The notes beneath the pieces are model-generated. The model was not told the origin of the DNA. It made no database searches and saw only the letters and a program-made list of their open reading frames with translations. From Agelaius tricolor (taxonomy: Eukaryota > Chordata > Aves > Passeriformes > Icteridae), in contig JALJCS010000016.1 of NCBI GenBank assembly GCA_023055355.1, positions 62,001 through 126,000 of the forward strand: 64,000 nt of DNA. Direction: 5' to 3'. Both the position numbers and the translations under genes were made by a program. Positions within the stretch are counted from its first letter, which is position 1. The number at the start of each line of letters is the position of its first letter. This document shows positions 1-13,490 of this stretch, piece by piece.

Positions 1-3000
1 AAAAATTCAGCCCCGGCACAAGCCTCTCAAAATCCCCCCACCAGCAATATTCCAGCCCTGCCGTGATTTTACCTCCCGCCCAACAATCCCTTGTCACTGT
101 GCCAGTTCCTGCATAAGTTCATCTCATTGCCCACAGCCCCATTCACAGGTCTAGGACCTTTTCTGTTTTCATTCAAATCACAGCCTCACAGTCCACTTCC
201 CAGCCCCACATTGATTTCGGTCCACCTCTAGAGCTTCCAGCCCAGACGCAAACAATATTCTACCATCGACGGGGTTTTCAGGCGCAAGGCTGCAGCCCCC
301 TTTCCCGCTCCACACGTTCTGTTCTAGTTTCAGCCACAATCCCCAGCCCCTGCAGCCATGTCACAGGCCTAATGTGATTTCAACGCAAGAACACTAAAGT
401 CTCCGTGCCAGACCTATAGTCCTTATGCTGTGTTCAGCCCTGATTCCCCACCTGCAATGAAGACAGCACCAGACCCAGTGATTTCAGCTCTTTCAGCTCA
501 TGACCCACAAGCTTTATTTCACCGTCTCCGTGCCAGCCCTATGGTTCTTATGCCATGTTCAGCCCCCATCCCACACCTGCAATGATGACAGCACCAGGCC
601 CAGTGATTTCAGCTCCTTCAGCTCTTGACCCACAAGCTTTATTTTACTGCCAGCTCTCTTCCTGCAGCTCCAGCTCTGTGTGTCTCCAGCTTCTGAGGGC
701 AGCATCTTGATCTTGGCTCCAGCTTGGCAAAAATTCAGCCCCGGCACAAGCCTCTCAAAATCCCCCCACCAGCAATATTCCAGCCCTGCCGTGATTTTAC
801 CTCCCGCCCAACAATCCCTTGTCACTGTGCCAGCTCCTGCATAAGTTCATCTCATTGCCCACAGCCCCATTCACAGGTCTAGGACCTTTTCTGTTTTCAT
901 TCAAATCACAGCCTCACAGTCCACTTCCCAGCCCCACATTGATTTCTGTTCCACCTCTAGAGCTTCCAGCCCAGACGCAAACAATATTCTACCATCGACG
1001 GGGTTTTCAGGCGCAAGGCTGCAGCCCCCTTTCCCGCTCCACACGTTCTGTTCTAGTTTCAGCCACAATCCCCAGCCCCTGCAGCCATGTCACAGGCCTA
1101 ATGTGATTTCAACGCAAGAACACTAAAGTCTCCGTGCCAGACCTATAGATCTTATGCTGTGTTCAGCCCTGATTCCCCACCTGCAATGAAGACAGCACCA
1201 GGCCCAGTGATTTCAGCTCTTTCAGTTCATGACCCACAAGCTTTATTTCACCGTCTCCGTGCCAGCCCTATGGTTCTTATGCCATGTTCAGCCCCCATCC
1301 CAGACCCGCAATGATGACAGCACCAGACCCAGTGATTTCAGCTCCTTCAGCTCTTGACCCACAAGCTTTATTTTACTGCCAGCTCTCTTCCTGCAGCTCC
1401 AGCTCTGTGTTTCTCCTGCTTCTGAGGGCAGCATCTTGATCTTGGCTCCAGCTTGGCAAAAATTCAGCCCCGGCACAAGCCTCTCAAAATCCCCCCACCA
1501 GCAATATTCCAGCCCTGCCGTGATTTTACCTCCCGCCCAACAATCCCTTGTCACTGTGCCAGCTCCTGCATAAGTTCATCTCATTGCCCACAGCCCCTTT
1601 CACAGGTCTAGGACCTTTTCTGTTTTCATTCAAATCACAGCCTCACAGTCCACTTCCCAGCCCCACATTGATTTCGGTCCACCTCTAGAGCTTCCAGCCC
1701 AGACGCAAACAATATTCTACCATCGACGGGGTTTTCAGGCGCAAGGCTGCAGCCCCCTTTCCCGCTCCACACGTTCTGTTCTAGTTTCAGCCACAATCCC
1801 CAGCCCCTTCAGCCATGTCACAGGCCCACAGTGATTTCAACACAAGAACACTAAAGTCTCCGTGCCAGACCTATAGTTCTTATGCTGTGTTCAGCCCTGA
1901 TTCCCCACCTGCAATGAAGACAGCACCAGACCCAGTGATTTCAGCTCTTTCAGCTCATGACCCACAAGCTTTATTTCACCGTCTCCGTGCCAGCCCTATG
2001 GTTCTTATGCCATGTTCAGCCCCCATCCCAGACCCGCAATGATGACAGCACCAGACCCAGTGATTTCAGCTCCTTCAGCTCTTGACCCACAAGCTTTATT
2101 TTACTGCCAGCTCTCTTCCTGCAGCTCCAGCTCTGTGTTTCTCCTGCTTCTTAGGGCAGCATCTTGATCTTGGCTCCAGCTTGGCAAAAATTCAGCCCCG
2201 GCACAAGCCTCTCAAAATCCCCCCACCAGCAATATTCCAGCCCTGCCGTGATTTTACCTCCCGCCCAACAATCCCTTGTCACTGTGCCAGCTCCTGCATA
2301 AGTTCATCTCATTGCCCACAGCCCCATTCACAGGTCTAGGACCTTTTCTGTTTTCATTCAAATCACAGCCTCACAGTCCACTTCCCAGCCCCACATTGAT
2401 TTCGGTCCACCTCTAGAGCTTCCAGCCCAGACGCAAACAATATTCTACCATCGACGGGGTTTTCAGGCGCAAGGCTGCAGCCCCCTTTCCCGCTCCACAC
2501 GTTCTGTTCTAGTTTCAGCCACAATCCCCAGCCCCTTCAGCCATGTCACAGGCCCACAGTGATTTCAACACAAGAACACTAAAGTCTCCGTGCCAGACCT
2601 ATAGTTCTTATGCTGTGTTCAGCCCTGATTCCCCACCTGCAATGAAGACAGCACCAGACCCAGTGATTTCAGCTCTTTCAGCTCATGACCCACAAGCTTT
2701 ATTTTACTGTCTCTATGCCAGCCCTGTGGTTCCTATGCCGTGTTCAACCCCCATTCCAGACCTGCAATGAAGACAGCACCAGGCCCAGTGATTTCAGCTC
2801 TTTCAGCTCATGACCCACAAGCTTTATTTCACCGTCTCCGTGCCAGCCCTATGGTTCTTATGCCATGTTCAGCCCCCATCCCACACCTGCAATGATGACA
2901 GCACCAGGCCCAGTGATTTCAGCTCCTTCAGCTCTTGACCCACAAGCTTTATTTTACTGCCAGCTCTCTTCCTGCAGCTCCAGCTCTGTGTTTCTCCTGC

Positions 3001-6000
3001 TTCTGAGGGCAGCATCTTGATCTTGGCTCCAGCTTGGCAAAAATTCAGCCCCGGCACAAGCCTCTCAAAATCCCCCCACCAGCAATATTCCAGCCCTGCC
3101 GTGATTTTACCTCCCGCCCAACAATCCCTTGTCACTGTGCCAGCTCCTGCATAAGTTCATCTCATTGCCCACAGCCCCATTCACAGGTCTAGGACCTTTT
3201 CTGTTTTCATTCAAATCACAGCCTCACAGTCCACTTCCCAGCCCCACATTGATTTCGGTCCACCTCTAGAGCTTCCAGCCCAGACGCAAACAATATTCTA
3301 CCATCGACGGGGTTTTCAGGCGCAAGGCTGCAGCCCCCTTTCCCGCTCCACACGTTCTGTTCTAGTTTCAGCCACAATCCCCAGCCCCTGCAGCCATGTC
3401 ACAGGCCCACAGTGATTTCAACGCAAGAACACTAAAGTCTCCGTGCCAGACCTATAGTTCTTATGCTGTGTTCAGCCCTGATTCCCCACCTGCAATGAAG
3501 ACAGCACCAGACCCAGTGATTTCAGCTCTTTCAGCTCATGACCCACAAGCTTTATTTCACCGTCTCCGTGCCAGCCCTATGGTTCTTATGCCATGTTCAG
3601 CCCCCATCCCACACCTGCAATGATGACAGCACCAGGCCCAGTGATTTCAGCTCCTTCAGCTCTTGACCCACAAGCTTTATTTTACTGCCAGCTCTCTTCC
3701 TGCAGCTCCAGCTCTGTGTTTCTCCTGCTTCTGAGGGCAGCATCTTGATCTTGGCTCCAGCTTGGCAAAAATTCAGCCCCGGCACAAGCCTCTCAAAATC
3801 CCCCCACCAGCAATATTCCAGCCCTGCCGTGATTTTACCTCCCGCCCAACAATCCCTTGTCACTGTGCCAGCTCCTGCATAAGTTCATCTCATTGCCCAC
3901 AGCCCCATTCACAGGTCTAGGACCTTTTCTGTTTTCATTCAAATCACAGCCTCACAGTCCACTTCCCAGCCCCACATTGATTTCGGTCCACCTCTAGAGC
4001 TTCCAGCCCAGACGCAAACAATATTCTACCATCGACGGGGTTTTCAGGCGCAAGGCTGCAGCCCCCTTTCCCGCTCCACACGTTCTGTTCTAGTTTCAGC
4101 CACAATCCCCAGCCCCTGCAGCCATGTCACAGGCCTAATGTGATTTCAACGCAAGAACACTAAAGTCTCCGTGCCAGACCTATAGTTCTTATGCTGTGTT
4201 CAGCCCTGATTCCCCACCTGCAATGAAGACAGCACCAGACCCAGTGATTTCAGCTCTTTCAGCTCTTGACCCACAAGCTTTATTTTACTGTCTCTATGCC
4301 AGCCCTGTGGTTCCTATGCCGTGTTCAACCCCCATCCCAGACCCGCAATGAAAACAGCACCAGGCCCAGTGATTTCAGCTCTTTCAGCTCATGACCCACA
4401 AGCTTTATTTCACTGTCTCTATGCCAGCCCTATGGTTCTTATGCCATGTTCAGCCCCAATCCCACACCTGCAATGATGACAGCACCAGGCCCAGTGATTT
4501 CAGCTCCTTCAGCTCTTGACCCACAAGCTTTATTTTACTGCCAGCTCTCTTCTTGCAGCTCCAGCTCTGTGTTTCTCCAGCTTCTGAGGGCAGCATCTTG
4601 ATCTTGGCTCCAGCTTGGCAAAAATTCAGCCCCGGCACAAGCCTCTCAAAATCCCCCCACCAGCAATATTCCAGCCCTGCCGTGATTTTACCTCCCGCCC
4701 AACAATCCCTTGTCACTGTGCCAGCTCCTGCATAAGTTCATCTCATTGCCCACAGCCCCATTCACAGGTCTAGGACCTTTTCTGTTTTCATTCAAATCAC
4801 AGCCTCACAGTCCACTTCCCAGCCCCACATTGATTTCGGTCCACCTCTAGAGCTTCCAGCCCAGACGCAAACAATATTCTACCATCGACGGGGTTTTCAG
4901 GCGCAAGGCTGCAGCCCCCTTTCCCGCTCCACACGTTCTGTTCTAGTTTCAGCCACAATCCCCAGCCCCTTCAGCCATGTCACAGGCCCACAGTGATTTC
5001 AACACACGAACACTAAAGTCTCCGTGCCAGACCTATAGTTCTTATGCTGTGTTCAGCCCTGATTCCCCACCTGCAATGAAGACAGCACCAGACCCAGTGA
5101 TTTCAGCTCTTTCAGCTCTTGACCCACAAGCTTTATTTTACTGTCTCTATGCCAGCCCTGTGGTTCCTATGCCGTGTTCAACCCCCATCCCAGACCCGCA
5201 ATGGAAACAGCACCAGGCCCAGTGATTTCAGCTCTTTCAGCTCATGACCCACAAGCTTTATTTCACTGTCTCTATGCCAGCCCTATGGTTCTTATGCCAT
5301 GTTCAGCCCCAATCCCACACCTGCAATGATGACAGCACCAGGCCCAGTGATTTCAGCTCCTTCAGCTCTTGACCCACAAGCTTTATTTTACTGCCAGCTC
5401 TCTTCTTGCAGCTCCAGCTCTGTGTTTCTCCAGCTTCTGAGGGCAGCATCTTGATCTTGGCTCCAGCTTGGCAAAAATTCAGCCCCGGCACAAGCCTCTC
5501 AAAATCCCCCCACCAGCAATATTCCAGCCCTGCCGTGATTTTACCTCCCGCCCAACAATCCCTTGTCACTGTGCCAGCTCCTGCATAAGTTCATCTCATT
5601 GCCCACAGCCCCATTCACAGGTCTAGGACCTTTTCTGTTTTCATTCAAATCACAGCCTCACAGTCCACTTCCCAGCCCCACATTGATTTCTGTTCCACCT
5701 CTAGAGCTTCCAGCCCAGACGCAAACAATATTCTACCATCGACGGGGTTTTCAGGCGCAAGGCTGCAGCCCCCTTTCCCGCTCCACACGTTCTGTTCTAG
5801 TTTCAGCCACAATCCCCAGCCCCTTCAGCCATGTCACAGGCCCACAGTGATTTCAACACAAGAACACTAAAGTCTCCGTGCCAGACCTATAGTTCTTATG
5901 CTGTGTTCAGCCCTGATTCCCCACCTGCAATGAAGACAGCACCAGACCCAGTGATTTCAGCTCTTTCAGCTCATGACCCACAAGCTTTATTTTACTGTCT

Positions 6001-9000
6001 CTATGCCAGCCCTGTGGTTCCTATGCCGTGTTCAACCCCCATTCCAGACCTGCAATGAAGACAGCACCAGGCCCAGTGATTTCAGCTCTTTCAGCTCATG
6101 ACCCACAAGCTTTATTTCACCGTCTCCGTGCCAGCCCTATGGTTCTTATGCCATGTTCAGCCCCAATCCCACACCTGCAATGATGACAGCACCAGGCCCA
6201 GTGATTTCAGCTCCTTCAGCTCTTGACCCACAAGCTTTATTTTACTGCCAGCTCTCTTCCTGCAGCTCCAGCTCTGTGTTTCTCCAGCTTCTGAGGGCAG
6301 CATCTTGATCTTGGCTCCAGCTTGGCAAAAATTCAGCCCCGGCACAAGCCTCTCAAAATCCCCCCACCAGCAATATTCCAGCCCTGCCGTGATTTTACCT
6401 CCCGCCCAACAATCCCTTGTCACTGTGCCAGCTCCTGCATAAGTTCATCTCATTGCCCACAGCCCCTTTCACAGGTCTAGGACCTTTTCTGTTTTCATTC
6501 AAATCACAGCCTCACAGTCCACTTCCCAGCCCCACATTGATTTCAGTCCACCTCTAGAGCTTCCAGCCCAGACGCAAACAATATTCTACCATCGACGGGG
6601 TTTTCAGGCGCAAGGCTGCAGCCCCCTTTCCCGCTCCACACGTTCTGTTCTAGTTTCAGCCACAATCCCCAGCCCCTGCAGCCATGTCACAGGCCTAATG
6701 TGATTTCAACGCAAGAACACTAAAGTCTCCGTGCCAGACCTATAGTTCTTATGCTGTGTTCAGCCCTGATTCCCCACCTGCAATGAAGACAGCACCAGAC
6801 CCAGTGATTTCAGCTCTTTCAGCTCATGACCCACAAGCTTTATTTCACCGTCTCCGTGCCAGCCCTATGGTTCTTATGCCATGTTCAGCCCCCATTCCAG
6901 ACCCGCAATGATGACAGCACCAGGCCCAGTGATTTCAGCTCTTTCAGCTCTTGACCCACAAGCTTTATTTTACTGCCAGCTCTCTTCTTGCAGCTCCAGC
7001 TCTGTGTTTCTCCAGCTTCTGAGGGCAGCATCTTGATCTTGGCTCCAGCTTGGCAAAAATTCAGCCCCGGCACAAGCCTCTCAAAATCCCCCCACCAGCA
7101 ATATTCCAGCCCTGCCGTGATTTTACCTCCCGCCCAACAATCCCTTGTCACTGTGCCAGCTCCTGCATAAGTTCATCTCATTGCCCACAGCCCCATTCAC
7201 AGGTCTAGGACCTTTTCTGTTTTCATTCAAATCACAGCCTCACAGTCCACTTCCCAGCCCCACATTGATTTCGGTCCACCTCTAGAGCTTCCAGCCCAGA
7301 CGCAAACAATATTCTACCATCGACGGGGTTTTCAGGCGCAAGGCTGCAGCCCCCTTTCCCGCTCCACACGTTCTGTTCTAGTTTCAGCCACAATCCCCAG
7401 CCCCTGCAGCCATGTCACAGGCCCACAGTGATTTCAACGCAAGAACACTAAAGTCTCCGTGCCAGACCTATAGTTCTTATGCTGTGTTCAGCCCTGATTC
7501 CCCACCTGCAATGAAGACAGCACCAGACCCAGTGATTTCAGCTCTTTCAGCTCATGACCCACAAGCTTTATTTTACTGTCTCTATGCCAGCCCTGTGGTT
7601 CCTATGCCGTGTTCAACCCCCATTCCAGACCTGCAATGAAGACAGCACCAGGCCCAGTGATTTCAGCTCTTTCAGCTCATGACCCACAAGCTTTATTTCA
7701 CCGTCTCCGTGCCAGCCCTATGGTTCTTATGCCATGTTCAGCCCCCATCCCACACCTGCAATGATGACAGCACCAGGCCCAGTGATTTCAGCTCCTTCAG
7801 CTCTTGACCCACAAGCTTTATTTTACTGCCAGCTCTCTTCCTGCAGCTCCAGCTCTGTGTTTCTCCTGCTTCTGAGGGCAGCATCTTGATCTTGGCTCCA
7901 GCTTGGCAAAAATTCAGCCCCGGCACAAGCCTCTCAAAATCCCCCCACCAGCAATATTCCAGCCCTGCCGTGATTTTACCTCCCGCCCAACAATCCCTTG
8001 TCACTGTGCCAGTTCCTGCATAAGTTCATCTCATTGCCCACAGCCCCATTCACAGGTCTAGGACCTTTTCTGTTTTCATTCAAATCACAGCCTCACAGTC
8101 CACTTCCCAGCCCCACATTGATTTCGGTCCACCTCTAGAGCTTCCAGCCCAGACGCAAACAATATTCTACCATCGACGGGGTTTTCAGGTGCAAGGCTGC
8201 AGCCCCCTTTCCCGCTCCACACGTTCTGTTCTAGTTTCAGCCACAATCCCCAGCCCCTGCAGCCATGTCACAGGCCTCATGTGATTTCAACGCAAGAACA
8301 CTAAAGTCTCCGTGCCAGACCTATAGTTCTTATGCTGTGTTCAGCCCTGATTCCCCACCTGCAATGAAGACAGCACCAGACCCAGTGATTTCAGCTCTTT
8401 CAGCTCTTGACCCACAAGCTTTATTTTACTGTCTCTATGCCAGCCCTGTGGTTCCTATGCCGTGTTCAACCCCCATCCCAGACCCGCAATGAAAACAGCA
8501 CCAGGCCCAGTGATTTCAGCTCTTTCAGCTCATGACCCACAAGCTTTATTTCACTGTCTCCGTGCCAGCCCTATGGTTCTTATGCCATGTTCAGCCCCAA
8601 TCCCACACCTGCAATGATGACAGCACCAGGCCCAGTGATTTCAGCTCCTTCAGCTCTTGACCCACAAGCTTTATTTTACTGCCAGCTCTCTTCTTGCAGC
8701 TCCAGCTCTGTGTTTCTCCAGCTTCTGAGGGCAGCATCTTGATCTTGGCTCCAGCTTGGCAAAAATTCAGCCCCGGCACAAGCCTCTCAAAATCCCCCCA
8801 CCAGCAATATTCCAGCCCTGCCGTGATTTTACCTCCCGCCCAACAATCCCTTGTCACTGTGCCAGCTCCTGCATAAGTTCATCTCATTGCCCACAGCCCC
8901 TTTCACAGGTCTAGGACCTTTTCTGTTTTCATTCAAATCACAGCCTCACAGTCCACTTCCCAGCCCCACATTGATTTCGGTCCACCTCTAGAGCTTCCAG

Positions 9001-11205
9001 CCCAGACGCAAACAATATTCTACCATCGACGGGGTTTTCAGGCGCAAGGCTGCAGCCCCCTTTCCCGCTCCACACGTTCTGTTCTAGTTTCAGCCACAAT
9101 CCCCAGCCCCTTCAGCCATGTCACAGGCCCACAGTGATTTCAACACAAGAACACTAAAGTCTCCGTGCCAGACCTATAGTTCTTATGCTGTGTTCAGCCC
9201 TGATTCCCCACCTGCAATGAAGACAGCACCAGACCCAGTGATTTCAGCTCTTTCAGCTCATGACCCACAAGCTTTATTTTACTGTCTCTATGCCAGCCCT
9301 GTGGTTCCTATGCCGTGTTCAACCCCCATTCCAGACCTGCAATGAAGACAGCACCAGGCCCAGTGATTTCAGCTCTTTCAGCTCATGACCCACAAGCTTT
9401 ATTTCACCGTCTCCGTGCCAGCCCTATGGTTCTTATGCCATGTTCAGCCCCCATCCCACACCTGCAATGATGACAGCACCAGGCCCAGTGATTTCAGCTC
9501 CTTCAGCTCTTGACCCACAAGCTTTATTTTACTGCCAGCTCTCTTCTTGCAGCTCCAGCTCTGTGTTTCTCCAGCTTCTGAGGGCAGCATCTTGATCTTG
9601 GCTCCAGCTTGGCAAAAATTCAGCCCCGGCACAAGCCTCTCAAAATCCCCCCACCAGCAATATTCCAGCCCTGCCGTGATTTTACCTCCCGCCCAACAAT
9701 CCCTTGTCACTGTGCCAGCTCCTGCATAAGTTCATCTCATTGCCCACAGCCCCTTTCACAGGTCTAGGACCTTTTCTGTTTTCATTCAAATCACAGCCTC
9801 ACAGTCCACTTCCCAGCCCCACATTGATTTCTGTTCCACCTCTAGAGCTTCCAGCCCAGACGCAAACAATATTCGACCATCGACGGGGTTTTCAGGCGCA
9901 AGGCTGCAGCCCCCTTTCCCGCTCCACACGTTCTGTTCTAGTTTCAGTCACAATCCCCAGCCCCTGCAGCCATGTCACAGGCCTAATGTGATTTCAACGC
10001 AAGAACACTAAAGTCTCCGTGCCAGACCTATAGATCTTATGCCGTGTTCAACCCCCATTCCAGACCCGCAATGAAGACAGCACCAGACCCAGTGATTTCA
10101 GCTCTTTCAGCTCATGACCCACAAGCTTTATTTCACCGTCTCCGTGCCAGCCCTATGGTTCTTATGCCATGTTCAGCCCCAATCCCACACCTGCAATGAT
10201 GACAGCACCAGGCCCAGTGATTTCAGCTCCTTCAGCTCTTGACCCACAAGCTTTATTTTACTGCCAGCTCTCTTCCTGCAGCTCCAGCTCTGTGTTTCTC
10301 CAGCTTCTGAGGGCAGCATCTTGATCTTGGCTCCAGCTTGGCAAAAATTCAGCCCCGGCACAAGCCTCTCAAAATCCCCCCACCAGCAATATTCCAGCCC
10401 TGCCGTGATTTTACCTCCCGCCCAACAATCCCTTGTCACTGTGCCAGTTTCTGCATAAGTTCATCTCATTGCCCACAGCCCCATTCACAGGTCTAGGACC
10501 TTTTCTGTTTTCATTCAAATCACAGCCTCACAGTCCACTTCCCAGCCCCACATTGATTTCGGTCCACCTCTAGAGCTTCCAGCCCAGACGCAAACAATAT
10601 TCTACCATCGACAGGGTTTTCAGGCGCAAGGCTGCAGCCCGCTTTCCCGCTCCACACATTCTGTTCTAGTTTCAGCCACAATCCCCAGCCCCTGCAGCCA
10701 TGTCACAGGCCCAATGTGATTTCAACGCAAGAACACTAAAGTCTCCGTGCCAGACCTATAGTTCTTATGCTGTGTTCAGCCCTGATTCCCCACCTGCAAT
10801 GAAGACAGCACCAGGCCCAGTGATTTCAGCTCTTTCAGCTCATGACCCACAAGCTTTATTTCACCGTCTCCGTGCCAGCCCTATGGTTCTTATGCCATGT
10901 TCAGCCCCCATCCCACACCTGCAATGATGACAGCACCAGGCCCAGTGATTTCAGCTCCTTCAGCTCTTGACCCACAAGCTTTATTTTACTGCCAGCTCTC
11001 TTCCTGCAGCTCCAGCTCTGTGTTTCTCCAGCTTCTGAGGGCAGCATCTTGATCTTGGCTCCAGCTTGGCAAAAATTCAGCCCCGGCACAAGCCTCTCAA
11101 AATCCCCCCACCAGCAATATTCCAGCCCTGCCGTGATTTTACCTCCCGCCCAACAATCCCTTGTCACTGTGCCAGCTCCTGCATAAGTTCATCTCATTGC
11201 CCACA
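1..11205. repeat. Satellite array, alternating ~728-bp and ~853-bp units
   Basis: Near-identical tandem units. Using the AAAAATTCAGCCCC motif as phase mark, units begin at 1, 729, 1458, 2186, 3039, 3767, 4620, 5473, 6327, 7055, 7908, 8761, 9614, 10343 and 11071. The intervals are 728, 729, 728, 853, 728, 853, 853, 854, 728, 853, 853, 853, 729 and 728. The ~125-bp difference is one extra internal module, running from a CAATGAAGACAGCACCAG-type start through CCCACAAGCTTTATTT to CCACACCTGC. Neighbouring segments of the unit are older, diverged relatives of that module, so the array is hierarchical. Units differ by scattered substitutions (for example GATTTCGGTCC versus GATTTCTGTTCC, and CTGCAGCCATG versus CTTCAGCCATG). 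Some variants recur in several units, as expected from unequal exchange or gene conversion. The array continues beyond the left edge. The repeated 60-95-codon reading frames are by-products of the period. Confidence 0.97.
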
Positions 11206-12480
11206 GCCCTGTTCGCAGGTCTTGCACCTTTTCCACTTTCATTCAAATCCCCGCCCCACATTCCTTTCAGCTCCACCTCTAGAGGTTCTATCCCAGGCGC
11301 AAACCATATTCTACCACGAACCACGTTTTCAGGCGCAAGGTTGCAGCCCCCTTTTCCTCTCCACACATCCTCTTCTACTCAGTCACAATCCCCTGCCCCT
11401 GCATCCATGTCACACGCCTACAGTGATTTCGGCACAAGAACACTTTTGTCACTGTGCCAGCCCCTGCATAAGTTCCCCTCGATGCTCACAGTCCCATTCT
11501 CAGCCTTAGTTTCTTATCCATTTTCAACCACAATCCCAGCCCCACAGTGATTTCAGCTCGATCCCTAGAGATACCATTACAAATCTCCGCAATATCATGG
11601 CATCGACAGGGCTTTCAGGCACAAGGTTGCAGTCCCCTTTTCCACTTCACATATCCTGTTCTACTTTCAGTCATAATACCCAGCCCCAGCATCCATATCA
11701 CAGGCCTGCAGTGAGTTTAGCACATAAATCATACAGTCTCTATGTCAGCCTTCCTGTTTCCATCCCATGTGCAGTCTCAATCCCAAACCCACAGTTTCCC
11801 TTTCCCAGCCCCAGTGATTTCAGCTGTTGACACACAACCTTTATTTCACTGCCAGCTCTCTTCTTCCACCTCCAGCTGTGCTCTTTTCCAGCTCTGCCAG
11901 GCAAAGCTGCTCTCAGGTTGAAACAGGGTTTTGGCTTTGGCTGCAGTTTTGGGGTTTCACCTCCACGTTCAGTATCACCATTGCCACCCCATTTTGGCAG
12001 TTATTATTCTATATCCAGCTTTTTCATTTTGTGTCCCATTCTGCAGCACTGCAGTCCCCACCCTGGCCCCAGTGATTTCAGCTCCAGTCCCACAAGCTTT
12101 ATTACACTGCCAGCTCTTCTGTTCCACTTCCTGCTCAACATCTTCACAGCAGTGCCACATAACGCTACTTCTGCTTCTCAGGGCAGGATCTTTGCTTTAG
12201 CTCTAGCTCTGTGTGGTTTGAGCTTAGATCACAGCCCTTACAGCAATTTCAACTCCAACTATGCAGTTCACCTCCCAGCTCCACATTCCTTATTCCCAGC
12301 CCCACAGGGGTTTTACCCCAAACCCTACCATATTTCTGTCTCCTCCAGTTCTGCTGCCTCAGCTCCAGCTCCTCAGCTTCCTACTGGCTGTAGCTAAAAG
12401 CTGCTCCTGCTTCTCACTGCAGCTTGGGGCTGTTGATAAGGTCACAAATCAGTTACTGCCATTATTTCAATGTCTCTAGA
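11206..12480. repeat. Diverged edge of the satellite array
   Basis: From about 11206 the sequence stops matching the main unit closely but keeps its recognisable phrases in the same order. These include CCCACAGTGATTTC, AGGCGCAAGGTTGCAGCCCC, CACTGTGCCAGCCCCTGCATAAGTTC and CACAAGCTTTATT. Divergence grows to the right, and phrases such as CAGCCCCACAGGGGTTTTACC persist to about 12.3 kb. This is the usual picture of an old, no longer homogenised array edge. No gene is visible here. Confidence 0.85.
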
Positions 12481-13090
12481 AGTTGTCCCACCCACCCACC
12501 CCCCCCCCCGTGGGATCCCAACTTTGGGGACACTTGAGGCCTGAAGCTCAACATCTACCTTCTCCCTCACTCTGGCTCTCAGCCCAGCACCTGCACAAAG
12601 GCCCTCTCACTTCCTCCCAGGCAGCTCCAGGGGCTGGGAATAGCCACCGGGCTCCTGCTCCCCCATACCAAAAGGCACCCTTGGGCTGGTTCTTGGGCCC
12701 TGGAACCCCTCTGAGCCCCCACACCCTCAGCCTCTCTGCTTGGTACCACGGGGCAGGGGCTGGGAACCCCCAGGCATATCCTGCAGGCCCTGTGCTGCAG
12801 CTCCGTGCCCTTCTCCCATGGCATTTATCTAGCCCCAGCATTTCCACTGCTCCACATTGTTTTGGGCCTGACTCATGTCAAAATCATTATTCCACACCCT
12901 GGGGTTTTATATCCCCACTGATCTCACAAATAGTGTTTCAGCCCCAGTCCCACAACCCTTACTGAATTAACATCAGATATCTAGTAAAGAAAACAAATCA
13001 AACCAAAAAGATGTAATAAAACGAGCAATAATAACACAATAAAGAAAAAATTGTAAGTAGAAACAAAATAAAATAATAAAAATGCAAAAA
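12481..13090. other. C-rich then AT-rich spacer, possible remote satellite relics
   Basis: A short poly-C run lies at about 12497-12509. C-rich sequence with CAGCCCCAG-type words follows to about 12960 and may be very old satellite sequence. From about 12965 to 13090 the sequence becomes A-rich with AATAAAA-like runs. No coding region is supported. Confidence 0.5.
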
Positions 13091-13490
13091 CAGCAAGCTT
13101 TATTCCTCATATTCTGAACAATACTTTAAATCCAGAAACCGCGAAACGGCTTCTTCCCGGCCCCCAGTGACAGCAGCCGGTTCCCCTCCGCGCCACTCCA
13201 GGCCGCACACCAGCCACCAGCTACCCGAGCCGCGCAGGGCGCGGCAGAAAGAACTGGACACGACCGGCTCCCAGATGCTGCCGCAGGCGTCGCGTCCGTG
13301 CTCACCAGCGCTCCCCGGATCAGCAGCCACTGGGGTCCCGTCCTGGCGCAGCGCCGCTCTTCAGATCGCGCATCCGCAGCTCCCGTCGCTCCCACGGCGC
13401 CGCTCCTCCGATCGCGCAGCCGCAGCTCCTGTCGCTCCAGCTCCGCCGCCGAACTGACGCCTGCGCCCCCTCAACGCACGCTATTTATGC
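13085..13490 (-). promoter_or_regulatory. Minus-strand TATA-to-AATAAA unit in the CpG island
   Basis: On the minus strand a TATA-like GCATAAATAG lies at 13490-13481, preceded by ATTGG boxes at 13550-13546 and 13515-13511. It is followed about 380 bp later by AATAAAG (AATAAA at 13104-13099) and then a T-rich stretch. A good splice donor (CTG then GTGAGC) lies near 13300. The arrangement fits an old LTR (U3 with CCAAT and TATA, then a poly(A) signal), a short noncoding transcript, or a first exon. I could not find matching LTR termini or a target duplication, so the identity is open. No convincing protein is encoded. Confidence 0.4.
13351..13442. repeat. 46-bp tandem duplication inside the CpG island
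   Basis: Bases 13351-13396 and 13397-13442 are two adjacent copies of a 46-bp GC-rich segment. Each begins GCGCCGCTC and contains GATCGCGCA.CCGCAGCTCC and GTCGCTCC. They differ at a handful of positions. Confidence 0.9.

Noticed and set aside
559..11167. Repeated 88-codon minus-strand frames (MTRDCWAGGK start) and 60-, 75- and 95-codon + frames, almost identical at each satellite unit
   Set aside because: They recur with the satellite period and are conserved only because the units are homogenised. Many units break or change them. There is no splice or promoter context and no known protein similarity.
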